Source: Vibrio sagamiensis NBRC 104589 | GTDB lineage: Bacteria > Pseudomonadota > Gammaproteobacteria > Enterobacterales > Vibrionaceae | Assembly: GCF_007990935.1 (NCBI RefSeq) | Contig: NZ_BJXJ01000004.1 | Span: forward strand, 1 to 64,000 | Direction of reading: 5' to 3' | Length of the DNA: 64,000 bases | Part shown: one piece after another, positions 8,913 to 18,876 of the stretch | Layout: the number at the start of each line of letters is the position of its first letter | How positions within the stretch are numbered: position 1 is the first letter of the stretch | Program-made: the position numbers and the translations under genes | Notes under the pieces: model-generated | Databases searched by the model: none | Told to the model about the DNA's origin: nothing | The model's input: only the letters and a program-made list of their open reading frames with translations

Positions 8913-9389
8913 CTAACGAGGAACAACACGAGCATCTTTACCATTAACATTGACCTGTACAGGCTGACCAACTTGGAAAATCATATTAGGATTAGCTTCT
9001 TGCACGATCGATATGATTTTCCCACTTTCTAAGCGCACCGTTAGGTTGACGCCATTTCGTTTACCAACGGCACCAGCAGCTTCGCTACCTGCATAGCCAC
9101 CTAACAGCCCAGCACCGATTGCGGCAATGTCAGAGCCTTTACCACCACCAATTTTTGAACCTAGGATACCCCCAATAGCAGCACCAGCTATGGTCCCAAT
9201 TGCATTTGTTTGAGACGATGAATCAATTGTTACAGGGGCAACTTTTTCAATAGTGCCGTAGTAAACCTGCTGCATTGTACGAGTATCCTGTGAGCCATAT
9301 GCATCGCCATAGGGGTTAGGTGACGAACACCCAAATAATGCCGTGAGTGAAAACATTATAAGAAAAGAATGATTGATGAGTCTTAACAT
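8913..9389 (-). CDS. Glycine-zipper outer-membrane lipoprotein (SlyB/Pcp-like)
   Basis: 158-residue lipoprotein. A signal peptide ends in lipobox LFGC, with Cys21 the lipidation site and SS following, which favours the outer membrane. The middle has a glycine-zipper two-helix stretch (about residues 65-108, rich in GxxxG such as IGGILGSKIGGGKG and AGLLGGYAG). The C-terminal third is a small beta domain (LTVRLESGKIISIVQ, FQVGQPVQVNVNG). This is the SlyB/17-kDa antigen architecture; SlyB-type proteins contribute to envelope integrity. It is a single gene that converges on the methyltransferase gene. Confidence 0.85.
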   Translation of the reverse strand: MLRLINHSFLIMFSLTALFGCSSPNPYGDAYGSQDTRTMQQVYYGTIEKVAPVTIDSSSQTNAIGTIAGAAIGGILGSKIGGGKGSDIAAIGAGLLGGYAGSEAAGAVGKRNGVNLTVRLESGKIISIVQEANPNMIFQVGQPVQVNVNGKDARVVPR

Positions 9390-9567
9390 GTTGCCTCCAA
9401 TTGATGGTGTTTATCCAATAGTATATGCAAGTAACGTCAACATTCAAATTGTAAAAAATATTTAAGTTCTCACTAATTGTATGCGTCGATGTATCTTTCT
9501 CTGTTAATTAAAGCAAAGAATACATTTTAATGAGTAAATAATAATATATATACTCAATCCTTTTATT

Positions 9568-10182
9568 TTATGTGTCTATATCTAAAGTTTTAAACCCAAC
9601 GAAAATACGGGTGCACGTAGTAAACCAGCAGGCGATACCAAATAAGTATGCAATCACAGCAAAGTAAGTTGGAAAGAGGCAGAAAAGAATAAAGCAACCA
9701 ATAGTCTCTGTACCTTCTGTTAAACCACTCATGTAATAAAGTGATTTATGCTTATAGACTGGATCGTCAATGCCACGTTTCCCGGCCATAACAGCGAAGG
9801 CTAAAAAGCTAGAACCCGTACCTATAAAAGCAAAGATTAAAAAAGCTCCCGCAATCGCGTTTTGTTCCGGGTTGGCAACTACAAAACCAAAAGGTATAAG
9901 AGAATAGAACAGAAAGTCCAGACTAATATCAAGGAATCCTCCAGCATCAGTAATTCCTTGAATCCTTGCCAAAGCTCCATCAAGTCCATCACAAACTCGA
10001 TTAAATAAAATAAAAAATAATGCCCAATTGTAGTGTTCAAAAACTATTGCTGGAAAGGTGAAGCAACCAATAGCGAAGCCAAATAAGGTAACCTGATTAG
10101 CTTTTATACCAATTTTATCAATGATTTTTGCACTTTGTGCTAGTGGCCATCTTATGGCTTTAATACTTAGACTATCAAACAT
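9568..10182 (-). CDS. ynjF: CDP-alcohol phosphatidyltransferase family protein
   Basis: Integral membrane enzyme transferring a phosphatidyl (or similar) group from a CDP-alcohol to a small alcohol. The catalytic signature is present: DGLDGALAR...GGFLDISLD, fitting DxxDGxxAR(x7-8)GxxxDxxxD with all Asp and Arg kept. About six helices, 204 residues. The ATG at 10182 is chosen because GGGGAA lies just upstream and the protein then begins MFDSLSIK; a longer reading to 10230 would lie mostly within ynjD. The start overlaps the end of ynjD by 8 bases, so translation is probably coupled. The same ynjBCD-ynjF association occurs in E. coli, where the acceptor is unknown. Confidence 0.85.
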   Translation of the reverse strand: MFDSLSIKAIRWPLAQSAKIIDKIGIKANQVTLFGFAIGCFTFPAIVFEHYNWALFFILFNRVCDGLDGALARIQGITDAGGFLDISLDFLFYSLIPFGFVVANPEQNAIAGAFLIFAFIGTGSSFLAFAVMAGKRGIDDPVYKHKSLYYMSGLTEGTETIGCFILFCLFPTYFAVIAYLFGIACWFTTCTRIFVGFKTLDIDT

Positions 10183-10822
10183 TTTTTGTTCCCCAAGGCC
10201 AATTAATACAAATACCACCTTTTGGGACATCTTCAGAATCGTGTGTCACCATAAGGGTTGGGATATTGGCCTGTTGAAGCTGGCTTTCAACCCAATTGCG
10301 AAAATGAGCGCGCAAGTGTTTATCAAGTTTACTGTAAGGTTCATCGAGTAAAGCGACTTTTGGTTTGGCTAAAAGCATTCGCATTAACGCAATACGTGCT
10401 CGTTGTCCTCCGGAAATTTGCTCAGGATATGACTCAGCAATATTAAGAAGTTCGATATTTTCTAGTGCTTCTAATGCTTCCACTTTTCGTTTTGCACCTT
10501 TAATTGAATTGGGTAGAGCGAATGCAAGGTTTTGCCATATAGTTAAATGCGGAAATAGTAAAGAATCTTGAAACAATATTCCTATTTTACGTCTGTGTGG
10601 CGGTTGTATGTCCAGCCTATTTTTATCAAGTAATATTGTTCCTGAATAGTTAAAATCGTTTGTTACATGGCCTGCGATAATATCTAACAAAGTGGATTTT
10701 CCACAACCGCTTGGCCCCATCAAGGTTAATATTTCTCCCTTTTTAACAATTAAATTAAAATTAGAGAGTAGCGTCTCTCCAGTGATTTTTTTGATTGAAA
10801 TGTTATTAATATGAAGACTCAT
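10175..10822 (-). CDS. ynjD: ABC transporter ATPase YnjD
   Basis: Cytoplasmic ATPase subunit of the Ynj importer, 215 residues. Walker A GPSGCGKST, Q-loop in GILFQDSLLFPH, signature SGGQRARIALMRMLL, Walker B KVALLDEPYSKLD and H-loop LMVTHDSED are all visible, so it should hydrolyse ATP. It sits 12 bases after ynjC and overlaps the following gene by 8 bases. The family is close to the thiamine/iron/spermidine importer ATPases but lacks a C-terminal regulatory domain. The substrate is not established. Confidence 0.92.
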   Translation of the reverse strand: MSLHINNISIKKITGETLLSNFNLIVKKGEILTLMGPSGCGKSTLLDIIAGHVTNDFNYSGTILLDKNRLDIQPPHRRKIGILFQDSLLFPHLTIWQNLAFALPNSIKGAKRKVEALEALENIELLNIAESYPEQISGGQRARIALMRMLLAKPKVALLDEPYSKLDKHLRAHFRNWVESQLQQANIPTLMVTHDSEDVPKGGICINWPWGTKNV

Positions 10823-10834
10823 AAAACAATGCTT

Positions 10835-12511
10835 TTATTGGTTGTTATTACGTAAATGTAAGCGGTGGTATTTAAAAGATAGACGGCTTAGCACAAAGGC
10901 AGATGAGAAAAACACGAGAGGAAGGAGCGTTTGCCAAATGGCGTAAATTGCTGTTATTCGACGATCAAAGCCACTTGATAAAGCTACCGCTTCAGTCGTA
11001 ATAGTGCTAATACGCCCAGCACCAAGGATTAAAGTGGGTAAGTATTGTGCTAAACTGACGCTAGCGCCAACCACCCATGCGAAAGTCAATGCAGGGAATA
11101 AAATCGGTAGTTTTACTTTAAACCACGCTTGAAGAGGAGATTTGCCTAAGCTTAAGGCTACTCTAGTTAAATTTTGATCAAAACTCCTCCATGGCCCATC
11201 TAAAGACAAATAGACAAAAGGAAAAGCAAAAAATACATGAGCCCAAGCCACCCAAAAAAAGTGCGCATTATTATCAAAGTAGAGTGTAACAACTTGCATA
11301 CCCAATAGTATTGATAACTGTGGTAATAACATCGGTAATGCGATCAGATAGCTAGGAATATGCCGACGATGACGAAGGCGGTATTCATGTGCAATAACGC
11401 CTAAGAATAACGCAATAGAAGCACTTATCATCGCAAGTAATAAGCTATTTTCTAAAGTGCTAACGATACTAATCCATTCATCTTGCCAAAATTGTATACT
11501 ATACCGACTTGGGAGCAGATCTGGGAAGCGCCATCGTTGCGCAAAACTCCATATTACGATTAAAACTGCAATACAAATGGTGATCAAAGTAATTAAAAAG
11601 AAGAAACTTCTTCCAGGCAATGGCAACTGATAACGGCCAGAAAATTGCCAATATTGACACTTGTGTATGGCAATGTGTTCAATGAAGCGCATTAAAACGA
11701 TCAATAGGCTGATAATAATGAGTAATATCATTGCACCAGCGGCCGCTCTTGGTAATAGTAATAAGTCAGGATCATTAAACCATTGCCAGACTAAAACCGA
11801 AAGAGTTGTTGGGTGAGTTGGGCCAATAACGAGCGCTACATCGACAACTGATGCACCATAGGTTATCACTGCCATGAGTGGAAAACGCATTTTTAAAAAC
11901 CACTGAGGTAATAGGCATTTAAACCAAGTGGCGGTCTTGCTATAGCCCATAGAAAAGCATATACGTTGTGTCTCTTTAACTTTCAATTGTTGAAGAATAG
12001 GGATGCTCATCATTAGCAAAAAAGGCACTTCTTTTAATGCAAGCATTATGATAAGCCCTAAACCATATGGATCTTTTACTAATAACGCCAAACTTGGATC
12101 AGCTTGTGCATTTGGATCATAGCCAAACCAAGTGAAAAAAAATCGTGCGGCCATGCCTGTTGGTGCAAATAGAAAAGCGAAGCCTATGGAAAAAGCGACA
12201 TGTGGCATTGCCAAAAGAGGGGCGAGAGTACGTTCGATAATTCGCCAAACTTTATGATCCCATGCGGTTTGTAAAATGAAAAAAGTGAGCAAACAAGCCA
12301 AGTATGTGCTGAGTAACGCAGTATAAGTAGTAAGACTAATTGAAGTCCAAATTCCTTGCCAATCAAAAACACGAAAAAAACCTTCGAGAGAGAAATGATC
12401 AAATCCGAGTAGCGGAATATAGCTAAAAGAGGAAAGTATAATTCCCACAATACCTGGAATTAAAGGTAGTAGACAAACAATAATAAATAGTAAATAAAAT
12501 AGAATTAGCAT
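10835..12511 (-). CDS. ynjC: ABC transporter permease YnjC (fused double permease)
   Basis: 558-residue inner-membrane permease made of two binding-protein-dependent transport domains in tandem, about 12 helices, the layout of ThiP/FbpB-type permeases. EAA-like loops are seen in the first half (around QRICFSMGYSKTATWFKCLLPQW) and second half (LTRVALSLGKSPLQAWFKVKLPILFP); these dock on the ATPase. It lies 9 bases after ynjB and 12 before ynjD, hence one operon. Because both domains are on one chain, the complex needs only one YnjC with two YnjD. Confidence 0.9.
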   Translation of the reverse strand: MLILFYLLFIIVCLLPLIPGIVGIILSSFSYIPLLGFDHFSLEGFFRVFDWQGIWTSISLTTYTALLSTYLACLLTFFILQTAWDHKVWRIIERTLAPLLAMPHVAFSIGFAFLFAPTGMAARFFFTWFGYDPNAQADPSLALLVKDPYGLGLIIMLALKEVPFLLMMSIPILQQLKVKETQRICFSMGYSKTATWFKCLLPQWFLKMRFPLMAVITYGASVVDVALVIGPTHPTTLSVLVWQWFNDPDLLLLPRAAAGAMILLIIISLLIVLMRFIEHIAIHKCQYWQFSGRYQLPLPGRSFFFLITLITICIAVLIVIWSFAQRWRFPDLLPSRYSIQFWQDEWISIVSTLENSLLLAMISASIALFLGVIAHEYRLRHRRHIPSYLIALPMLLPQLSILLGMQVVTLYFDNNAHFFWVAWAHVFFAFPFVYLSLDGPWRSFDQNLTRVALSLGKSPLQAWFKVKLPILFPALTFAWVVGASVSLAQYLPTLILGAGRISTITTEAVALSSGFDRRITAIYAIWQTLLPLVFFSSAFVLSRLSFKYHRLHLRNNNQ

Positions 12512-12520
12512 TTGGTTAGA

Positions 12521-13675
12521 TCAGCTTCCATAGCGTTTTAGCCACTCTTGCTCGAGTGCACTTTGCCAACTAGGGTGAGGTTCGTTAATGGAATCAAAGT
12601 GAGGGATATCCTTTGCGGTACCTGTTAAATATTTCTTCTCAAGTATTGCGGGATCTCCCCAGATTGATGTATTGCCTTTTCTCGATTGAGCTTCTGGGCT
12701 TAGTAAGAAGTTGATAACCACTTTTGCTCCAGCACTGGCATTAGCATTCCATGGTATTGCTAAATAATGAATATTGGAAAGTGCACCGTGGCTCATCGCA
12801 AAAGCTCGTGTTGTTTCTGCTAACTTTCCACTAGACTGCGCTGAAAAAACTGCATTGGGATTAAAGGTAATTGCAAGATCAATTTGACCATCATCTAGTA
12901 ATTGAATAGTTTCTGCAGCACCACTTGGGAACTGTTTACCGCCTCGCCATGCTACTTTATGAAATTCATCAAGATATAACCACAAAGGTTTAGTGACTTT
13001 GCCAAAAATTTCTTCATTAACTGGCTTTTGCAAAGCCGGGTCGTTATGAGTGAGCTCAATAAGTAACGATTTCAAAAAGCTAGTACCATGAAACTCTGGT
13101 GGTTTTGGGTATGTTAAACGATTAGGAAATGCTTTTGCATAGTTCAACATTTCAGAATATGAATTCGGGGGGTTACTTAAAGTTGCTTGGTCATGAATAA
13201 ATACTAGTTGACCTATTCCCCAGGGGGCTTCAAGACCATCTGTTGGTTCTGAGAAATCCATGGTTACAGGTAAAGATTTATCAACGTACTGCCAATTAGG
13301 TAAACTTTCAACAAATGGACCTTGCAACAGTTGACTCTCTTTCATTGATTTGAAATTTTCTCCATTAACCCAAACAATATCAACACTACCGTTGTGATTC
13401 TTATTGGCAATTTTTTCTGCGAATAAACGAGCTGTCGTTTCGGCAATATCGCTGACTTTGACATGGTGAAGTGTGATGTTGTAACGTGATTTGACAGTTT
13501 GACTTACCCAATTAAGATAACGATTAACATCAGGACTCCCACCCCAAGCATGAAAATACACATGTTGGCCATTTGCCTGCTTTTCAATGTTTGACCAATC
13601 TGCCGCTAAAGCTGTGCTTATTGGAGCGAATGAAATTAGACAAAAAGTACATAGTTTTTGTAATAAGTACTTCAT
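12521..13675 (-). CDS. ynjB: ABC transporter periplasmic binding protein YnjB
   Basis: First gene of the ynjBCD operon; captures the substrate in the periplasm. 384 residues with an N-terminal signal peptide (MKYLLQKLCTFCLISFAPIS, cleavage probably after TALA). The mature part is a type II extracellular solute-binding protein: WGGSPDVNRYLNWV near the N-terminus resembles the family ligand-binding start, and DLAITFNPNAVFSAQSSGK is in the second lobe. Relatives bind thiamine, spermidine or iron, but the E. coli YnjB ligand is not settled, so none is assigned. A GAGAA lies upstream of the ATG. No binding site for a known regulator was recognised in the 240-base upstream gap. Confidence 0.88.
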   Translation of the reverse strand: MKYLLQKLCTFCLISFAPISTALAADWSNIEKQANGQHVYFHAWGGSPDVNRYLNWVSQTVKSRYNITLHHVKVSDIAETTARLFAEKIANKNHNGSVDIVWVNGENFKSMKESQLLQGPFVESLPNWQYVDKSLPVTMDFSEPTDGLEAPWGIGQLVFIHDQATLSNPPNSYSEMLNYAKAFPNRLTYPKPPEFHGTSFLKSLLIELTHNDPALQKPVNEEIFGKVTKPLWLYLDEFHKVAWRGGKQFPSGAAETIQLLDDGQIDLAITFNPNAVFSAQSSGKLAETTRAFAMSHGALSNIHYLAIPWNANASAGAKVVINFLLSPEAQSRKGNTSIWGDPAILEKKYLTGTAKDIPHFDSINEPHPSWQSALEQEWLKRYGS

Positions 13676-13915
13676 AATTATTTTCTCTTTTGTTTGGATG
13701 TTCCCTGAGACATCTTAATTTAACAAATATAAATAGATAAGATTAGTTATTTATATTTTATAACTTTTTAAAATCCCCTATAAACATTGTTTTATAAAAA
13801 TATGCTAAACATTATTTGATAGCTTAAGTTAAAGTTTTAAATAGATAAATTAGATGATCGATTAAAATAATGTGTGTAGTATGCTGATTCTGGTATTTCC
13901 GAGTGTCCTTATTAT

Positions 13916-15799
13916 ATGAATTTATCGTTAAAAAAGAAGCTTATTGGAACGAGTTTATCGGCTGTATTAATTATGGCTGCGGCATTGACTTGGTTGTCCG
14001 CTGATCAACTTTTTGATCAAACTCGCTCAGGAGTTTATGCAAGAGCTCAAAGCTTAAGTAATGCTGCATCAGCAGGTATTTCTGATTGGATCGCGGTACG
14101 CAAAAGTATAGCGCAATCATTTAATGATTATGCGACCGAAGCTGATCTAGTCCCTTTTCTGCAGATGGCAAGAAAAGCTGGTAACTTTGACGATATATTT
14201 TTTGGAACACTTGAAGGACAAATGTATCGTTCTCACCCTGAACGAAGTCGCGCCTCTTACGACCCAAGAGTTCGTCCTTGGTATAAAGATGCTAGTAGAG
14301 CTGGTACACAAATCATCACAGAGGCTTATCAAGATGCTATAACTAACGCTTTACTTGTGACGATTGCAGAACCTATAACAATTAATGGCGAATTTGTGGG
14401 TGTTGTTGGGGCGGACGTATTAATTGATCAACTTATCGATGATGTGATTAACCTCGATGCTGGTAAGAATGCCCATGCAATGTTGATTGATATGACAAAT
14501 GGGACATTTTTAGCGCACCCTAATAAGGATTTAGCCTTAAAACTTGTAGACAGCGTTGCTACTGAGTTATCTCCAAACGCTATCTTACGTGCAGCGAGCG
14601 AAGGTAAAATTAAAGATGTTTCTATTAACGGCCAAGAAAAGCTCTATTATTTCAGCAGTGTATCCGGGACGAATTGGATGTTTGCTATTGAGATGGACCG
14701 AATAACAGAAGAGGCCGGTCATACAGAATTATTAGGAGAAATGTTGCTAGCGGCTTTAGTCATCACTCTTATTGTTATTATTATTGTATCTTGGTTGGTT
14801 GGCTTCTTATTCCGTGATTTGAATCGAGTATCTAAAGCTTTGGAAGGTATTGCTTCCGGTGACGGGGATCTAACACAACGTCTTGAGCCTCGCAGTGAGG
14901 ATGAAGTAGGACAATTGGCATTAAACTTTAATCGTTTTGTCGGCAATATGCATGCTATGGTGTCTAAATTAAGCCAAATATCTTCGGCATTATCAAAACA
15001 GGCTAGCTGTACAGCAAATCAAGCAGAAGAAAGAAGCCAGCGTATTACTTATCAGCAAGATGAAATAAATATGGTGGCAACTGCGGTTAATGAAATGGCT
15101 GCGGCGACGCAGGAAATTGCTGGCAATGCAGATAATACAGCGGCGAGTTCAGGTGAAGCTGTTGATGTTTGTCAATATGGTACGGCTCAAGTGACACAAA
15201 CGCAAAGTTCTATTCAGAATTTAGCTCAAGAAGTATTGGTTGCGACCAACGTAATTCAAGATCTCGAAGCCCATGGAAACAGTATTAATGAGATTCTTTC
15301 GACCATTCAGGGTATTGCAGAACAGACAAACCTGTTGGCGCTTAATGCTGCAATAGAAGCTGCACGAGCGGGGGAACAAGGTCGGGGGTTTGCTGTCGTT
15401 GCTGATGAAGTTCGAGTGTTGAGCCAACGTACACACGCTTCTACTCAAGAAATTCAAGCAACGATAGAAATGTTGCAAGATACTACTGGCAGAGCGGTTA
15501 CTATTATGGACAACAGCCATCAGCTTGCTGAAACTAGTGTCAATGATGCAAATTCTGCTTCTGTTAGTCTGGGTCAAATTCATGCTGCTGTCGAGCGAAT
15601 TAGTGATATGGCTACTCAAATTGCGTCTGCAGCAGAGGAGCAAGCTTCTGTGACTTCAGAAATTACACGTAATACTGAAGGGATTAGAGATGTGTCTAAT
15701 GAACTTTCAATGGAGGCTCAGCAAGCGGCAATACAGGCATCAAGTTTGTTCGAACTTTCTAATGAATTAGAGCATGTAATTAAGCAATTTAAGCTGTAG
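13916..15799 (+). CDS. Methyl-accepting chemotaxis protein (Cache, HAMP, MCP signal)
   Basis: Membrane chemoreceptor of 627 residues signalling to CheA/CheW. A TM helix at about 8-25 is followed by a periplasmic double-Cache domain (to about 270; [11 protein letters not shown] and VTIAEPI are typical of amino-acid-type dCache folds), a second TM (about 278-298), HAMP ([26 protein letters not shown]), and the signalling coiled coil. Its tip, [32 protein letters not shown], is intact. No C-terminal CheR-binding pentapeptide is present. The ligand is unknown. Monocistronic, with a terminator after it. Confidence 0.93.
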   Translation: MNLSLKKKLIGTSLSAVLIMAAALTWLSADQLFDQTRSGVYARAQSLSNAASAGISDWIAVRKSIAQSFNDYATEADLVPFLQMARKAGNFDDIFFGTLEGQMYRSHPERSRASYDPRVRPWYKDASRAGTQIITEAYQDAITNALLVTIAEPITINGEFVGVVGADVLIDQLIDDVINLDAGKNAHAMLIDMTNGTFLAHPNKDLALKLVDSVATELSPNAILRAASEGKIKDVSINGQEKLYYFSSVSGTNWMFAIEMDRITEEAGHTELLGEMLLAALVITLIVIIIVSWLVGFLFRDLNRVSKALEGIASGDGDLTQRLEPRSEDEVGQLALNFNRFVGNMHAMVSKLSQISSALSKQASCTANQAEERSQRITYQQDEINMVATAVNEMAAATQEIAGNADNTAASSGEAVDVCQYGTAQVTQTQSSIQNLAQEVLVATNVIQDLEAHGNSINEILSTIQGIAEQTNLLALNAAIEAARAGEQGRGFAVVADEVRVLSQRTHASTQEIQATIEMLQDTTGRAVTIMDNSHQLAETSVNDANSASVSLGQIHAAVERISDMATQIASAAEEQASVTSEITRNTEGIRDVSNELSMEAQQAAIQASSLFELSNELEHVIKQFKL

Positions 15800-15855
15800 A
15801 TTGCAAGATGGCAATGAAATATATAAAACGATGTAATATTTAACAGTCCTCAATT

Positions 15856-15879
15856 AGAGCCGCTTTTATGCGGCTCTTT
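15856..15879 (+). terminator. Rho-independent terminator after chemoreceptor gene
   Basis: AGAGCCGC, loop TTTTAT, GCGGCTCT then TT: an 8-bp GC-rich stem with a short T tail, about 57 bases after the chemoreceptor stop. Confidence 0.8.
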
Positions 15880-16004
15880 GTGTGGGTGAAAGGTTTGTCA
15901 GTTAAAAATCTGTTAGTGGTTAAAGAGCTAATTAGTAAAGTACTAATAAAGTGGTGAGCCTTAATAATAAGGATACTCATAACGATTCACAAATCTAGAG
16001 TGAA

Positions 16005-16724
16005 TCATAACCAGAAATCACCAATAGCATGTTTAGGACTATAGAAGTGAGCGATTTGTGCCTGGAGTAACTCTGCGGTAGCAATGGCATCAGTTAAGGC
16101 ATGATGTGGTGTATAATCTGGTAGCCCATAGCGACGACGAGATTGAGCCAAGCGAAGTGATGGAGCCTTACGTCCTTTGACTTTATTCCATAAGCCACCG
16201 TTCAGCTTCTGTTGAATTTTATCTTCCAGATCTAAAGTATCAATAATTGGGAATTCAATTCCTTCATTGAGCCGAACTCTGAGTGCTTGATCTAGAAACT
16301 CACGCTCAATGCAGCGATAATGCACAACTACAATTTTGCTTTTCAAAGCAGGTAAAAGCTCATCGATGATTTCTTCAATATCGGGTGCATCTATTAACTC
16401 ACTGTGAGTGATACCATGAATTATCACCGACTCTTCATCCATTTTTTCTAGTGGCCTTACTTTCCAGTGCTTGGCTTGACGTAAATAAATACGATTAAGA
16501 TTAAATGGCACCAACCCAATGGTTATAATACCATTCTTTTCAGGATCTAATCCTGTGGTTTCAAAATCTAATGCCACAAATTCCACTTCGGAAATCGGGG
16601 TTTCAGGTGAGGGTATTGAAGCGCCGTAAAATTCAATTAATCGACCATCTTTTGCTCTTGCTAGCTTCTGCTGAAACTTCATTGGCCACTGAAGGGTCGG
16701 TTTTTGAAATAGCTTTTTAATCAC
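16005..16724 (-). CDS. DEDDh 3'-5' exonuclease (DnaQ-like)
   Basis: Exonuclease of the DnaQ/PolC-epsilon superfamily. Motif ExoI VALDFETTGLDP, ExoII in VVHYRCIEREFL, and ExoIII HHALTDAIATAELL carry the D-E-D-H-D catalytic set. GTG at 16724 is preferred (239 residues, VIKKLFQKPTLQWPMKFQQ...) because it starts 7 bases after the stop of the upstream gene. Longer starts (16784, 16805) would overlap that gene by up to 74 bases. The pairing with an upstream CNMP/CBS/DUF294 protein is a conserved proteobacterial arrangement; its purpose is not known to me. The substrate (DNA, RNA or nucleotide) cannot be read here. Confidence 0.85.
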   Translation of the reverse strand: MIKKLFQKPTLQWPMKFQQKLARAKDGRLIEFYGASIPSPETPISEVEFVALDFETTGLDPEKNGIITIGLVPFNLNRIYLRQAKHWKVRPLEKMDEESVIIHGITHSELIDAPDIEEIIDELLPALKSKIVVVHYRCIEREFLDQALRVRLNEGIEFPIIDTLDLEDKIQQKLNGGLWNKVKGRKAPSLRLAQSRRRYGLPDYTPHHALTDAIATAELLQAQIAHFYSPKHAIGDFWL

Positions 16725-16731
16725 TTTATAC

Positions 16732-18621
16732 TCACTTAAACTTATTATTGGCCTGATAGCGGAACTTGAGGAAGTTCTGTCCATTACTGAGAATTTGGAA
16801 AGCATCTTTCAGATTGCGACGTTCAAAATCCGACAAATTTTCAGGTTCAATATTGTTATCCGGTTCAATGCCCATCTCAACATCGATAGCTTGGTGACGA
16901 ATTCGCACCATAGAGATGAACTCCATAGCGTCTTTTAAGTCTTGTGCTCTTCCTTTTGGTAAGATACCGGCATCAATAATATCGTCTAAACGTTCAAAAG
17001 AGTTTTGTGCCAGTGATCCGACAGCCAGAGAATGTACCCGAATTAAATCGACCAGTGGTGCCGTCCCTCGTCGTTTTAAATTGATTGAGTTTCGATGTTG
17101 TCCATCTTTTTCCATCACAAAGTCTTTGAAAAAACCGAGAGGAGGAGTACGGTTTAGAGCATTGCGAGATAAACAGGCTAGAAAACGGTTATTTCTGCGC
17201 GCACGTCGGACAATGAAACTGGTTAATTGCTCAGCCCATTTTAGGCGACCATATACGCCATCCAAGTCAAAGAAAATAGAGGCATTAAGTAGTGCTTTCG
17301 GGTTAGGGTTATCAATCCAATCGGCAAAACATTCCTCCCATTGTGTTCGTGTCATACGCCATAATGGATTAGTAGCCATTATATCACCAGTACAATATTT
17401 ATACCCACATGCATTCAGACCATAACTTACATACTGAGCTAGGGCTTCAAAATACTTACCATGTTTACTTTCTTCGAAAGTATCATCTAAGATAATTGCA
17501 TTGTCTTGATCAGTAACGAGTAGTTGTTCATCACGTCCCATGGACCCTAGTGCGAGAAAACAATATGGGACAGGTGGTGGTCCTAGAGTTTCTTCCGCCA
17601 TTTCGAGTAAGCGCTGCTTAAAGCTTCGTCCTATTACGGACATGGCACTACCTACCATATGTGAGTTTGCATCTTCATTGACTAAACGAACAAAGCTACT
17701 TTTTACTTCTTCTGCCACTAAAGCTAGTTCGGCAATAGTTTGTTGTTGAAAAATACTACTGACTAATAAAAGAGAATTCTGAGACTCATAGCGGACAATA
17801 TCTGTTGTTTCAATAATGCCAATCGGGAATCCATCTTTGATCACAGGTAGGTGATGAACATTATAACGAAGCATTGTAAGCATTGCCTCATAAACGTAAG
17901 CATTGTGATCAAGTGAGATGACTTCTGTTGTCATTACTGAGGCGACTTTGTCAAGTGGTGAAACACCTTCGGCCAAAACACGTGTACATAGATCACGATC
18001 GGTAATTACACCTGCAACCTGAGAACTTGGAGCATATTCATCCTCTTCTTGGTTAAGGTCAACTATTAATAATGCAGACACATTATCTCGTGCCATAATC
18101 TGGGCCGCTTCCTGAATGGTATGCCCACGTTCTATAGTTGGAGCTTCACGTGTAAGCAACGTCTTAACTTTTGAAGTGGTGAGATCATTAGCATCATTAT
18201 TTACAGAAACAGCTTGTCGAAGGCGAGCACTGTTTTCAACTTCAACAAAGTCAGCAAAAGAGTCAAAATCATCATAAAGACTTTGGAAGATATCTTGTGG
18301 GATACAATAAAGTAAGGTGTCTTCGATGGCCTTTACAGGAAAGCACACTTTATTATTGGTAAGGAGCCCCATTTGACCAAATAAATCGCCCTCATCTAAT
18401 CTGTTATAAAGCTCACCTTTGCGTCGATATACTTCGACAATACCACTTCTCACTACATAAAGATCTTCAATATTGTCACCATTATGAATAATGGGTGTGT
18501 CTTGACGAAAATAAGAAATTTCTACACCTTCAGTGACTCTGGTCAGTACCTCTTCTGGGAGATCGTTAAAAGGAGGGTACTTGGCGAGAAAATTATAGAT
18601 CTCAAGAAGCTCTGCATCCAT
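16732..18621 (-). CDS. CNMP-binding, CBS and DUF294 nucleotidyltransferase-like protein
   Basis: 629-residue cytosolic multidomain protein. In order: cyclic-nucleotide-binding domain (about 15-130, GDLFGQMGLL), two CBS domains (about 150-280, VSALLIVD... and VHHLPVIKDG), a DUF294 nucleotidyltransferase-like domain (about 330-450, FLALGSMGRDEQLLVTDQDNAII, the GSxxR-type motif plus DxD), and DUF294_C (about 480-625). The fold resembles the PII-uridylyltransferase/GlnE group, so nucleotidyl transfer to a protein is possible but unproven. Adenine nucleotides or cyclic nucleotides are likely regulators. Encoded just ahead of the exonuclease and probably co-transcribed with it. Confidence 0.88.
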   Translation of the reverse strand: MDAELLEIYNFLAKYPPFNDLPEEVLTRVTEGVEISYFRQDTPIIHNGDNIEDLYVVRSGIVEVYRRKGELYNRLDEGDLFGQMGLLTNNKVCFPVKAIEDTLLYCIPQDIFQSLYDDFDSFADFVEVENSARLRQAVSVNNDANDLTTSKVKTLLTREAPTIERGHTIQEAAQIMARDNVSALLIVDLNQEEDEYAPSSQVAGVITDRDLCTRVLAEGVSPLDKVASVMTTEVISLDHNAYVYEAMLTMLRYNVHHLPVIKDGFPIGIIETTDIVRYESQNSLLLVSSIFQQQTIAELALVAEEVKSSFVRLVNEDANSHMVGSAMSVIGRSFKQRLLEMAEETLGPPPVPYCFLALGSMGRDEQLLVTDQDNAIILDDTFEESKHGKYFEALAQYVSYGLNACGYKYCTGDIMATNPLWRMTRTQWEECFADWIDNPNPKALLNASIFFDLDGVYGRLKWAEQLTSFIVRRARRNNRFLACLSRNALNRTPPLGFFKDFVMEKDGQHRNSINLKRRGTAPLVDLIRVHSLAVGSLAQNSFERLDDIIDAGILPKGRAQDLKDAMEFISMVRIRHQAIDVEMGIEPDNNIEPENLSDFERRNLKDAFQILSNGQNFLKFRYQANNKFK

Positions 18622-18876
18622 AAAAGGTGCCTTTGAATTGTGGTGTTATTAGTTAATCTTAACTTAGTTTTAAAACAGTGTCTTATCTGATCACACTTTT
18701 TTATCGCAAGTGGAAAGATTATGACAAAACGTACGGTAAATATGAGAAAATTAGACTAGTATATTTATCAGTATGTTTGTGTGTCATGACCTGACCCACA
18801 GTGTCTGTTATGGATTATCAATTTATATGTTGGCAGTCTTTACAAGGCTCTGCCTGCGTCTATAAAAGGAATGAAC

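Noticed and set aside
15221..15643. A 140-codon minus-strand frame inside the chemoreceptor gene
   Set aside because: Antisense to the conserved MCP signalling domain; Ser/Cys/Asn-rich with no domain.
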